From: Terriglobia bacterium
GTDB taxonomy: Bacteria; Acidobacteriota; Terriglobia; Terriglobales; Acidobacteriaceae
Assembly (NCBI GenBank): GCA_020073385.1
Contig: JAIQFH010000015.1
Location: 1 to 64,000, forward strand
Direction: 5' to 3'
Length of the DNA: 64,000 nt
In this document: in pieces, positions 1 to 7,057 of the stretch
Layout: each line of letters starts with the position of its first letter
How positions within the stretch are numbered: position 1 is the stretch's first letter
Position numbers and translations under genes: made by a program
The notes under the pieces: generated by a model
The model's input: only the letters and a program-made list of their open reading frames with translations
Told to the model about the DNA's origin: nothing
Databases searched by the model: none

Positions 1-200
1 TCCACCCAAATCGAACCGGCGCGAACCCTGGGACTACGATCACGAGCTCTACAAGAAACGGAACCAAGTGGAGCGCCTATTTCGACGGCTGAAAGGTTTC
101 CGTCGAATCTTTTCGCGCTTCGAGAAACTCGACGTTGTGTTTCTGGCCTTTATCTACTTCGCATTCATCATCGAGGCCCTGCGATAGTGTGAACAGGCCC
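1..200 (+). mobile_element. Right end of an IS5-family insertion sequence
   Basis: The first 200 bases are the right end of an insertion sequence whose left part lies outside the window. They carry the end of a DDE transposase and a terminal stretch (TGTGAACAGGCCC, 188-200) running into CTAG at 200-203. IS5-family elements of the IS427 group are known to insert at such sites and duplicate TA, so the junction is placed there. The insertion lies in the last codons of dnaE2. The other end of the element and its second inverted repeat are not visible, so family assignment rests on the transposase tail only. Confidence 0.7.
2..187 (+). CDS. IS5-family transposase, C-terminal fragment
   Basis: The last 61 codons of a DDE transposase, entering from the left edge and ending at TAG. 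The fragment contains the conserved tail with YKKRNQVERLF and RRLKGFRRIFSRFEKLD followed by a hydrophobic end (FLAFIYFAFIIEAL). The Y-(2)-R-(3)-E-R pattern carries the third catalytic acidic residue, the glutamate of the DDE triad, in IS5-type transposases. The gene runs opposite to dnaE2 and its last bases, read on the other strand, supply a new C-terminus and stop codon for dnaE2. Whether the full transposase is intact cannot be told from this window. Confidence 0.8.
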   Translation, partial: PPKSNRREPWDYDHELYKKRNQVERLFRRLKGFRRIFSRFEKLDVVFLAFIYFAFIIEALR

Positions 201-3200
201 TAGTTTCGGCTTTGGTAACAAAGAGCGGTTGCACACGTTCGGCGCGGACGGAGATTACGTTGTCCTGATTCTGCAGGATGCCTTCAATGGCGAGGAAGCG
301 CTCGCTGGTCAGCAGCAGGCGATTTTCGTGAAACAGATCGGGACGGACTATTGCGTTCGCTACTCCCGTTTCATCTTCCAGACTTAAAAAGACGAATCCT
401 TTGGCGGTGCCGGGACGCTGGCGGGTGATGACGCATCCTCCGATGCGGATACGCTTGCCTGTGGGCAGATTGCGCAGTTCGCCGGCGCGGCGGATGCCCA
501 TGGCGTTCAGCCAGTCACGCTTGTAGGCCATGGGATGCGGGCCGACGGTGAGTCCAGTGCCGTGGAAGTCGGCAACCAGGCGCTCTTCCTGGTTCATGGG
601 GGCGAGGGGGGAGCGTTCATCGGGTTCGGCGTGCTGTTCGAGGAGTGGGCCGGAAGGGCGGACGGCGCGTTCGACTTGCCAGAGGGCGTCGCGGCGGTGG
701 AGGTTCGAGTATCGAGTATCGAGTTGCGAGTAGTGAGATTCCTCCGCCCCTCGCGTTCGCTCGGGGGTCGGAATGACAAAGGTTTTACTGGGTACTGGGT
801 ACTGGGTACTGGCAACTGAATTTAACGCCCCGATTTCGGCGAGGGTGGTGAGTTCGTCGCGGCGCAGTTCGGGGACGCGGCGAGTCAGGTCGTGGATTGA
901 GGTGAAAGGGGCGCGGATGCGTTCGAGGAGGAGAGAGCGGGCGGCCTCTTCGCGCAGGCCGCGGACGTAGCGCAGGCCCATACGGAGGGCGGGAGCGGCG
1001 GCAGTTCCGGTGGCGTCCCTACGAGACTCATTTGAGTCTTTAGGCGCTTTCCCAGGACTTCCGTCCTGGGCTTTCACATACCGTCCCTTGCGGGGTTGGT
1101 TACGTTGCAAGTCGCTTCCACCGAGTTGTGGGAAAGAGTGAGATTCCTCCGCCCCTCGCGTTCGCTCGGGGGTCGGAATGACAAGGGGTTTGCTGAGGGC
1201 TGAGGCCTGAGGGCCGACGGCTTTCTGACTGAGAACTGGGAACTGAGAACTGAGAACTGTTTCCAAGGTGCAATTCCACTCTGACTTTGTCACGTCCACG
1301 GGTAGAAGCTTCAGGCCGTGGCGTTGAGCATCTTTCACGATGGTCGCGGGGGAATAGAAGCCCATCGGTTGATTGTTCAGGAGTGCGGCGGTGAAGGCGG
1401 CGAGGTAGTGGCATTTCAGATAGGCGCTGGCGTAGGCGATCAGGGCAAAGCTGGCGGCGTGGGATTCGGGGAATCCGTAGAGCGCGAACGAGGTGATGGA
1501 GAGGATGATTTCTTCCTGCGCTTTGGGAGAGATTCCGTTCGCGGTCATGCCGGCGCGGAGTTTGGCTTCGATCTCGCGCATGCGGGCTTGGGAGCGTTTG
1601 AATCCCATGGCGCGGCGCAGGTCTTCGGCTTCGCCTCCGGTGAAGTTGGCGGCGATCATGGCGATGCGCAGCAGTTGTTCCTGGAAGAGTGGGACTCCCA
1701 ACGTACGCTTCAGAACTGGTTCGAGCGACGGGTGGGCGTAGGTGACTTCCTGGCGTCCCTGGCGACGCTCTAAAAATGGATTCACCATCTGACCGACGAT
1801 GGGGCCGGGGCGGATGATCGCGACTTGCACGACGATGTCGTAAAAACGCAGCGGGCGCAGACGCGGCAGGCAGGACATTTGCGCGCGGCTTTCCACCTGG
1901 AACATTCCTACGGTGTCGGCTTGCTGCAGCGTGGAGTAGACCTGCTTATCGTCTTGCGGGAGATGCGCGAGGTCGACTTCTTCGCGGTAGTGATCGCGGA
2001 TCAGTTCGATGGAATCTTTCAGGACCGCCATCATTCCTAGGCCGAGCAGATCGACTTTGATGATGCCCATGTCGGCGCAGTCTTCTTTGTCCCATTGCAC
2101 GACGACGCGGCCGGGCATGCTCGCGGGTTCGAGCGGGACGACGGAATCGAGTTGTCCCTGGCAGATGACCATGCCGCCGGAATGCTGGCCGAGATGTCGC
2201 GGCATGTCTTGCACGGAGAGGCAGAGTTCGTAGTATTTGCGCAAGCGCGGGTGGGTGAGGTCGAGTCCGGCGTCGCGGAAGCGGCGGTCGAGCGCATCGT
2301 TTTCATCACGGAATTCCCAGGTGGCAACGGCAGCGGAAATTTTTGCGAGAGTTTCGGGATCGAAGCCCAGGGCTTTGCCCATTTCGCGGGCGGCCATGCG
2401 GTTGCGATAGGTGATGACGTTGGCGGTCATAGCAGCGCCGCGCTCGCCATATCGCTTGTAGACGTATTGAATGACCTTTTCACGCTCGTCGCCGCTGGGG
2501 AGATCGAGGTCGATGTCGGGCCACTCGCCGCGTTCTTCGGAGAGGAAGCGTTCGAAGAGGAGCTCCATGCCGACGGCATCGACGGCGGTGATGCCGAGCG
2601 AGTAACAGACGGCGCTGTTGGCGGCAGAGCCGCGGCCTTGCACGAGGATGTTTTGCTCGCGGCAGTAGCGGACTAAATCCCAGACGATGAGGAAGTATCC
2701 GGCGAGTTTGAGCTTTTCGATGAGGGCGAGTTCTTTTTCGATCTGGCGGCGGGCTTTGGCCTGCATGTCTTGTGAGGCGCGGCAGTAGCGATTGCGGAAG
2801 CCGATCCAGGCTTGCTCGCGGAGGTAGGAATTCATGGTCTCGCCTTCGGGCACGGGATAGAGAGGGAATTCATAGCCGAGATCGTTGAGGGTGAATTCGA
2901 GGCGATTGGAAAGTTCTTGTGTGTTGGCGATGGCTTCAGGCAGATCGGCGAAGAGTTGTCGCATCTCCTCTGGAGATTTCAGGTGACGCTCGGAGTTGCG
3001 GGAGAGCATGCGTCCGGCGGTGGAGAGCGTACGGTGATGGCGAATCGCGGTGAAGGCGTCCGCGAGCTCGCGGGCTTTGGGGATGGCGTAGTTGACGCCA
3101 TTGGTGGCTAGCAGCGGGAGATGGAACGAGCGGGCGAGGTCGATGGCGAGGCGGTTGCGGGATTCTTCTTCGCGATGGAAGTGGCGCTGGAGTTCGACAT

Positions 3201-3768
3201 AAACATTCTTGGGGCCGAAGATCGCGATGAGTTGGTCGATGGTCTTATGGGCTTCATCTGCGCCGCCTTGCTGCAGGGCTGCGGCGAGCGGGCCTTCGTC
3301 GCCGCCGGTGAGGCAGATGAGTCCCTCGGCGTGTTCTTCGAGTTCTTGGGTCGTGACGGCGCCTTCACCTTTCTTGGCGCGCAGCTTCATTTTGGTGATG
3401 AGGCGGCAGAGGTTCTGGTAGCCGGGGCGGGAGGTGACCAGGAGGGGAAGTCGGAATTCACCACGGAGACACGGAGACACGGAGGAATGCAATTGTTGAC
3501 TTTTGATTTTTGATTGTTGATTGGTTTTTTCTGTGTCTCTGTGTCTCAGTGGTGAAAATAAATTGGCGGTGACTTCGGCGCCGATGTGCGCCTTGACCTT
3601 GACTTTATTTGCGGCAATGTGGAAGCGCGGGGCGCCGTAGACTCCGTCAGTGTCGAGCAGTGCCATGGCGGGCATCTGGAAGTGCTGGCACACGCCGATT
3701 AACTCCTCGGGCAGAGAAGCGCCTTCGAGGAAGCTGAATGCGGAGCGGGCGTGAAGTTCGACGAACAT
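154..3768 (-). CDS. dnaE2: Error-prone DNA polymerase III alpha subunit DnaE2, C-terminus replaced by IS sequence
   Basis: Translesion DNA polymerase of the C family, the catalytic subunit of the ImuA-ImuB-DnaE2 mutasome. The 1204-residue product starts at ATG 3768, where the typical MFVELHARSAFSFLEGAS opening of the PHP domain begins; in-frame upstream codons come from repeat DNA. Family motifs include GRGSAANSAVCYSLGIT, the palm-domain PDIDLDLPSGDERE with catalytic aspartates, and RHLGQHSGGMVI, followed by a helix-hairpin-helix and an OB domain near the end. The protein carries three non-family, low-complexity insertions encoded by dispersed repeats (about residues 70-105, 833-914 and 980-1023). 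The last 15 residues are encoded by the adjoining IS; family members normally end in a short motif such as SHDFH, so only a few native residues seem lost. It lies 129 bp downstream of imuB, the gap being repeats. Confidence 0.93.
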   Translation of the reverse strand: MFVELHARSAFSFLEGASLPEELIGVCQHFQMPAMALLDTDGVYGAPRFHIAANKVKVKAHIGAEVTANLFSPLRHRDTEKTNQQSKIKSQQLHSSVSPCLRGEFRLPLLVTSRPGYQNLCRLITKMKLRAKKGEGAVTTQELEEHAEGLICLTGGDEGPLAAALQQGGADEAHKTIDQLIAIFGPKNVYVELQRHFHREEESRNRLAIDLARSFHLPLLATNGVNYAIPKARELADAFTAIRHHRTLSTAGRMLSRNSERHLKSPEEMRQLFADLPEAIANTQELSNRLEFTLNDLGYEFPLYPVPEGETMNSYLREQAWIGFRNRYCRASQDMQAKARRQIEKELALIEKLKLAGYFLIVWDLVRYCREQNILVQGRGSAANSAVCYSLGITAVDAVGMELLFERFLSEERGEWPDIDLDLPSGDEREKVIQYVYKRYGERGAAMTANVITYRNRMAAREMGKALGFDPETLAKISAAVATWEFRDENDALDRRFRDAGLDLTHPRLRKYYELCLSVQDMPRHLGQHSGGMVICQGQLDSVVPLEPASMPGRVVVQWDKEDCADMGIIKVDLLGLGMMAVLKDSIELIRDHYREEVDLAHLPQDDKQVYSTLQQADTVGMFQVESRAQMSCLPRLRPLRFYDIVVQVAIIRPGPIVGQMVNPFLERRQGRQEVTYAHPSLEPVLKRTLGVPLFQEQLLRIAMIAANFTGGEAEDLRRAMGFKRSQARMREIEAKLRAGMTANGISPKAQEEIILSITSFALYGFPESHAASFALIAYASAYLKCHYLAAFTAALLNNQPMGFYSPATIVKDAQRHGLKLLPVDVTKSEWNCTLETVLSSQFPVLSQKAVGPQASALSKPLVIPTPERTRGAEESHSFPQLGGSDLQRNQPRKGRYVKAQDGSPGKAPKDSNESRRDATGTAAAPALRMGLRYVRGLREEAARSLLLERIRAPFTSIHDLTRRVPELRRDELTTLAEIGALNSVASTQYPVPSKTFVIPTPERTRGAEESHYSQLDTRYSNLHRRDALWQVERAVRPSGPLLEQHAEPDERSPLAPMNQEERLVADFHGTGLTVGPHPMAYKRDWLNAMGIRRAGELRNLPTGKRIRIGGCVITRQRPGTAKGFVFLSLEDETGVANAIVRPDLFHENRLLLTSERFLAIEGILQNQDNVISVRAERVQPLFVTKAETRACSHYRRASMMNAK
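700..830. repeat. Repeat cluster inside dnaE2 (heptad tandems plus a 44-bp repeat copy)
   Basis: Two runs of 7-bp units (about 703-735, GAGTATC type; about 784-820, TACTGGG type) flank one copy of a 44-bp repeat (735-778) with a small palindrome in its middle (CCCCTCGCG...CGCTCGGGG). All lie in frame within dnaE2 and translate without stops. An identical second copy of the 44-bp repeat is at 1140-1183. Confidence 0.85.
1028..1265. repeat. Second repeat cluster inside dnaE2
   Basis: Contains a palindromic stretch (CCCAGGACTTCCGTCCTGGG at 1051-1070), the second copy of the 44-bp repeat (1140-1183), and a heptad run of GAGAACT units (about 1225-1260). The two 44-bp copies are 405 bp apart, a multiple of three, and are read in the same frame (VIPTPERTRGAEES in both). 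Confidence 0.85.
3455..3565. repeat. CACGGAG/CTCTGTG inverted repeat inside the dnaE2 PHP domain
   Basis: An inverted repeat with arms CCACGGAGACACGGAG (from about 3459) and CTGTGTCTCTGTGTCTC (from about 3531), separated by an AT-rich centre. It is in frame within the N-terminal PHP domain of dnaE2, adding roughly 35 residues (about 70-105) that do not look like DnaE2. Related units occur at 3818-3893, 7597-7640, 14285-14335, 16700-16745 and 28090-28115. Confidence 0.8.
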
Positions 3769-3769
3769 C

Positions 3770-3895
3770 AGTTGCCAGTGGCCAGTTGTCAGTAGCCAGT
3801 AAGAAACAAAATCCACCACAGAGACACAGAGGCACAGAGAAAAAACAACAATTGGAATTCCTCTGTGACTCTGTGTCTCTGTGGTGAAAAGAATC
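3770..3895. repeat. Heptad run and CACAGAG inverted repeat between imuB and dnaE2
   Basis: The whole spacer between dnaE2 and imuB is repeat DNA. It begins with a 7-bp tandem run (AGTTGCC, AGTGGCC, AGTTGTC, AGTAGCC; about 3769-3800), then a long inverted repeat whose arms read CCACCACAGAGACACAGAG and CTCTGTGTCTCTGTGGTG (about 3817-3893). It could form a large hairpin in the imuB-dnaE2 transcript. Confidence 0.85.
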
Positions 3896-3897
3896 TT

Positions 3898-5682
3898 TCA
3901 GTCATAGGTGCCCTCAATAAACCATCCTCCGCCGAGCAAGTCGTGTACGAGGCGGTAGAAGGCGACGGCGTCACCGTTACGCAGGGCTAAGTCCCATTCG
4001 TCGCGGGACCAGGCATCGCGCTCCCACCAATCGCCGGAGAAGCGCCAGGGGCCGGCCTTCCAGAGGACTTCTCCCTGCACTTCTTTTCTTCGACAAACCA
4101 AATATGTAGGCTGGCCATTTTCCTGCGTGACATTTGCGCGCAATGGCGGGCGGAAGCGGCGCAGAGCTGTGACCGCGGCCTGTACTTCCGCCGCGTCGGG
4201 AGTTTTCCTCTGCGGAGTTTTGCGCGCGACCTCAGCGACAAAGCGGCGCATGCGGAATCCTTCGGGATGATGTGTGTCGAGCAGTTCCACGGCGCCGACT
4301 TTTTGTTCACCGACGATGCCGGCGATGCGCGCGAGAGTCAGTTCCAATTTTTCGGGCTCGGGAGAGGGAGGCAGGAATAGGCCTCCCTGGGCTGAGCGCG
4401 GGCGTGCGGGTTCGGCGGAGAGATGAATCTTCATGATGGGTGCGCCTGGGGGATGTGCGTTTAAATCCAGTTGCAGCAGTTTCAGGAAAACTTTGGCGTC
4501 GAGCATGGGAAGAGGAAGAGAAAGCTTGCGAGTGAATTTTGGTTGTCGGCGGTGATGCAGCGGAGCTTCGCTCCGCCGGACAGCCCCTTCGACTTCGCTC
4601 AGGGCAGGCTTGGGGGGCTGTCCCCACATAACCCTATTACTCTCGGCTTCATCGCTCTCGCTGGGGATGCCTGCATTTTCGAATTCATCATCGATGCCGG
4701 TGAGATTGGAGAGTTCCAACGTGAGGCACAGTTCCTGGGTGGAGAGCGCGCGGGAGGCTAGGCGCGCACAGAGTTGCTCGAGCAGACGATTCAGGAGGAA
4801 AGCCAATGGCTCAAGCAGTACGATGGGGTGCTCCAACTCAATGGCCTCTTCAAACACCAGCGGCGCTTCCACCGGGACCAGTGTGCGGGAAGCGGTGCCG
4901 CGCGCTAGTTTCTGCAGATGCAGGCCTTCTTGGCCTAGGCGCTCGCTCAGCGCGATTTCAGGCAATGCGGCTAGTGCGCGCAGGTTGCGGATGCCCCATC
5001 GGGTGAGGGTTTCGAGCAAGCGATCGGCTGTTTGTTTGGGATCACCTTGCAGATGGTCGTCAAACAAAACTTCCACCGGCAACGGGCCCAGTCTTTCTGC
5101 TTCTTTTCCTGCGGGGATCACAATGACCCTGTGATTTGGTGTGCTTTCGGGTGCGGGGGCAAGACCTGTCCTGAGCGAAGCCGAAGGATGCCCCCGCGAC
5201 AGCCGGCAAGATGCCGACGCTACGGAATGGCCGCGGGCGGCTAGCAGGGCCGCATCGGGGTTGGAGGCTGTGGCGACTGTGGCTGCGAGGCTGAGAGCCG
5301 CGGCGCGATCGGAGATGGCGTGTGAGATTTTTGTCAGCGAGCCGAAGAGAGATTCCATGCCGGCTAGATCGAGCAGAACCGTGTCACGAGCGGTGTCTTC
5401 CACCGTGGGGGAGAAAGACTGGGCGCAATCGAGCAGGGCGGAGTGCGCGGACGATTCCTGCAACGGAGAGCGTGGACGCAAGGCAATGTCAGAGCAGAGT
5501 TCGGCCTGGGCCTTGCTCATTCCTGGGGAGATGCCTAGTTCACGGGCCGTTTCATTCACCGCATGAATTTGTTCGAGTGGAGGTTTGCCTTCGAAGATGG
5601 CGATAGCGTGCGCCTGCAATTCCGGCTCGGCGCGAAGCGCGGCGGCGACGGAAAAGTTCGGAACGTAGATGCAGGCGAACAT
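3898..5682 (-). CDS. imuB: ImuB-like inactive Y-family polymerase
   Basis: Y-family polymerase homologue that in known ImuA-ImuB-DnaE2 mutasomes acts as a non-catalytic hub linking DnaE2 to the sliding clamp. The 594-residue protein starts MFACIYVPNFSVAAAL; the first metal-binding aspartate of active Y-family enzymes is absent here, as expected for ImuB. Palm and finger features follow (DTVLLDLAGMESLFG), with helix-hairpin-helix sequence around WGIRNLRALAALP. QGGLF at residues 432-436 fits a beta-clamp-binding motif. Two in-frame insertions derive from dispersed repeats: one near 5155-5215 (PSASLRTGLA) and one near 4560-4630 (PALSEVEG). It lies 42 bp downstream of imuA, the gap being a heptad repeat, so co-transcription is likely. 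Confidence 0.88.
   Translation of the reverse strand: MFACIYVPNFSVAAALRAEPELQAHAIAIFEGKPPLEQIHAVNETARELGISPGMSKAQAELCSDIALRPRSPLQESSAHSALLDCAQSFSPTVEDTARDTVLLDLAGMESLFGSLTKISHAISDRAAALSLAATVATASNPDAALLAARGHSVASASCRLSRGHPSASLRTGLAPAPESTPNHRVIVIPAGKEAERLGPLPVEVLFDDHLQGDPKQTADRLLETLTRWGIRNLRALAALPEIALSERLGQEGLHLQKLARGTASRTLVPVEAPLVFEEAIELEHPIVLLEPLAFLLNRLLEQLCARLASRALSTQELCLTLELSNLTGIDDEFENAGIPSESDEAESNRVMWGQPPKPALSEVEGAVRRSEAPLHHRRQPKFTRKLSLPLPMLDAKVFLKLLQLDLNAHPPGAPIMKIHLSAEPARPRSAQGGLFLPPSPEPEKLELTLARIAGIVGEQKVGAVELLDTHHPEGFRMRRFVAEVARKTPQRKTPDAAEVQAAVTALRRFRPPLRANVTQENGQPTYLVCRRKEVQGEVLWKAGPWRFSGDWWERDAWSRDEWDLALRNGDAVAFYRLVHDLLGGGWFIEGTYD
4560..4632. repeat. GGACAGCC...GGCTGTCC palindromic repeat inside imuB
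   Basis: Outer arms GGACAGCCCC and GGGGCTGTCC enclose a CCTTCGACTTCGCTCAGG core. Related copies occur at 37139-37176 (inside mtaB) and 43301-43336 (between the glycosidase-like and receptor genes); the inner core recurs at 5163-5190 and 11424-11452. In imuB it is read in frame as PALSEVEG. Confidence 0.8.
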
Positions 5683-5724
5683 GAAGCAGTACCCAGTGCG
5701 CAGTTGTCAGTACCCAGTTCGGTT

Positions 5725-6885
5725 TCATCCGGCCCAGGCGGTTTTGGTTTCGAATGTGATGGAGTGAGCGGGTTTGCGATCCAGGCGCGAACGGATTAGC
5801 TCGGCGTGGATTTCGAGTTCGGTTAGTAAGTTTGTGTGTGGGGGATATGAAAATTCAGTCGGTTTTTCTGCGGTTGTGCCAACTTTCTTTCGCCCCTCCA
5901 GGGCTTCGCATTCTTGTGGACCTAACCCACGGCTTGCGCCGTGGGCTGCATTCTTTCGCCGCTTCGCGGCTGGAGAATCAGCAGTCCCCAATTGCAGTAA
6001 TAGTGACGAGCAGCTTCCGGCAATCGGTTGTTGCTCGATGGCGAGCAGGATTGTGGGTTTGTGTTCGATGGCGCGACGGAAGCGGAACCAGGTCGTGAGC
6101 GGGATGCGGCGTGCGGCTTGGGGGGGAAGGTCGGCGAGATCGAGGATGATTAAGCCGAAGCCTCCGCTTTCTAATAGCAGGTCGGTGGCGCGGAGGACTT
6201 GCTCTAGACGGTGCTCGGGGGGACATGTGTTGCGCTCGGATTTTTGCGGGGGTGAGTTTCCCGCGCTGCAGGGACTAGAGCGCTCGACTTCGTTCTGCCA
6301 ACAATCCAAGGGGCTTTGGGAGAGGAAGTCAAAAACCCCACCCTGTCGCAAAGTGCGCGACAAGGGTGGGGCACCCGCTGATTCTGTTGCTGATTTCGGC
6401 GGCTTTTGTTGGATGTCGTCTCCGCAGCGGACCCAGAGCATGCGATCAAGATCAATTCCGACGGCTGCTAGCGAGTGCGGATCTAGCGCGTCGCTGGCGT
6501 CGATTACAGCGCAGTATTCGCCGCGGCGGGTGGCGGCGGCCAGGGCGGCCAGCAGAACCGTGGTGCGACCGGAAGATGCGGGGCCGCAGATTTCGGTGAG
6601 GCATCCGCGGGGGAGGCCGCCGGTCAGGGCGTCGAGCGCGGGAATGCCGCTGGTGACCATTTCCGGCGCGGGGCGGATTTCCAGGCGCGAGGCGGAGGTA
6701 ATGCTCGCCAATCTGGGGTCAGGGGAAAGTTTGGAATAAGGTAGGGATCCTTCGACTCCGCGTGAAATGCGCTTCGCGCATTTCACGCTCCGCTCAGGAT
6801 GACAATACCCGTCGACATCGGGTTCGGCATCAAAAAGAAAAGGGCGGCCCAGGGCCGCCGAAGTGGAAACCACTGCGGAAGACAT
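5725..6885 (-). CDS. imuA: ImuA, RecA-like mutasome protein
   Basis: RecA-fold accessory protein of the ImuA-ImuB-DnaE2 mutasome. The 386-residue product has a Walker A motif GPASSGRT about residue 100 after the ITCGPA-like LTEICGPA strand, a Walker B-like LIILDLADLPP near residue 255, and a basic segment RFRRAIEHKPTILLAIEQQ as in RecA-like ImuA/SulA-type proteins. The first gene of the cassette. Three regions are encoded by dispersed repeats: an N-terminal insertion (6741-6804), a central one (6338-6375), and one near the C-terminus (5920-5975). No clear LexA operator could be recognised, although such cassettes are usually SOS-controlled. The ATG at 6885 has only a weak GAGG upstream; a later start after the N-terminal repeat is possible. 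Confidence 0.85.
   Translation of the reverse strand: MSSAVVSTSAALGRPFLFDAEPDVDGYCHPERSVKCAKRISRGVEGSLPYSKLSPDPRLASITSASRLEIRPAPEMVTSGIPALDALTGGLPRGCLTEICGPASSGRTTVLLAALAAATRRGEYCAVIDASDALDPHSLAAVGIDLDRMLWVRCGDDIQQKPPKSATESAGAPPLSRTLRQGGVFDFLSQSPLDCWQNEVERSSPCSAGNSPPQKSERNTCPPEHRLEQVLRATDLLLESGGFGLIILDLADLPPQAARRIPLTTWFRFRRAIEHKPTILLAIEQQPIAGSCSSLLLQLGTADSPAAKRRKNAAHGASRGLGPQECEALEGRKKVGTTAEKPTEFSYPPHTNLLTELEIHAELIRSRLDRKPAHSITFETKTAWAG
5918..5978. repeat. Double hairpin repeat in imuA
   Basis: Two adjacent palindromes: CCCACGGC/GCCGTGGG (5928-5945) and GCCGC/GCGGC further on (5960-5972). The segment is read in frame in the C-terminal part of ImuA and does not match expectation for the family, so it is treated as inserted repeat DNA. 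Confidence 0.65.
6336..6376. repeat. CCCCACCCT...AGGGTGGGG palindromic repeat in imuA
   Basis: Arms CCCCACCCTGTCGC and GCGACAAGGGTGGGG surround a short centre. A diverged copy is at 19917-19955, between a MATE gene and a SpoIIE-type phosphatase gene, where the arms are CCCCACCCTCTC and GAGTGGGG. The imuA copy is translated in frame. Confidence 0.75.
6741..6804. repeat. Variable-stem palindromic element, single arm, inside imuA
   Basis: Conserved left flank TAGGGATCCTTCGACT, a perfect 13-bp stem (6760-6772 with 6776-6788, 3-base loop), and conserved right flank CGCTCAGGATGACA. Other members are at 8963-9110, 24704-24765 and 49277-49421; the stem differs in each. This copy is in frame near the ImuA N-terminus. 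Confidence 0.85.
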
Positions 6886-6969
6886 AAAAGGACCTCAAGG
6901 GATTTCAGGGAACGCCGCGACGGAAGCTTGCGGAGGCGATTTGTTTTCGCTTTTTATTCGCCTTTGAGT

Positions 6970-6998
6970 ATTCTGCTAGGGTACGGGCTGATTGTCAA
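6970..6998 (-). promoter_or_regulatory. Candidate sigma-70-type promoter of the imuA-imuB-dnaE2 cassette
   Basis: On the minus strand a perfect TTGACA (6993-6998) is followed after 17 bases by CAGAAT (6970-6975, four of six matches to TATAAT). It would give a leader of about 80 bases before the imuA ATG. No LexA-type palindrome overlapping it is evident by eye, but the acidobacterial LexA motif is not something I can score here. Confidence 0.45.
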
Positions 6999-7057
6999 GC
7001 CCCAAGTGCTAAAGCCATGGACTGCTAGCCGTGGACACAAGAAAACCTGAGGCCGTT

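Noticed and set aside
703-820. Possible CRISPR array from the tandem units in dnaE2 and elsewhere
   Set aside because: Units are 7 bases without spacers, several are inside coding frames, and no cas genes are present.
1318-2676. Several long open frames on the plus strand opposite dnaE2
   Set aside because: They mirror the codon structure of a clearly homologous gene on the minus strand, have biased composition and no recognisable family sequence.
6886-7000. LexA operator upstream of imuA
   Set aside because: No GAAC-type or GTTC direct-repeat palindrome was found by eye, although SOS control of such cassettes is usual.
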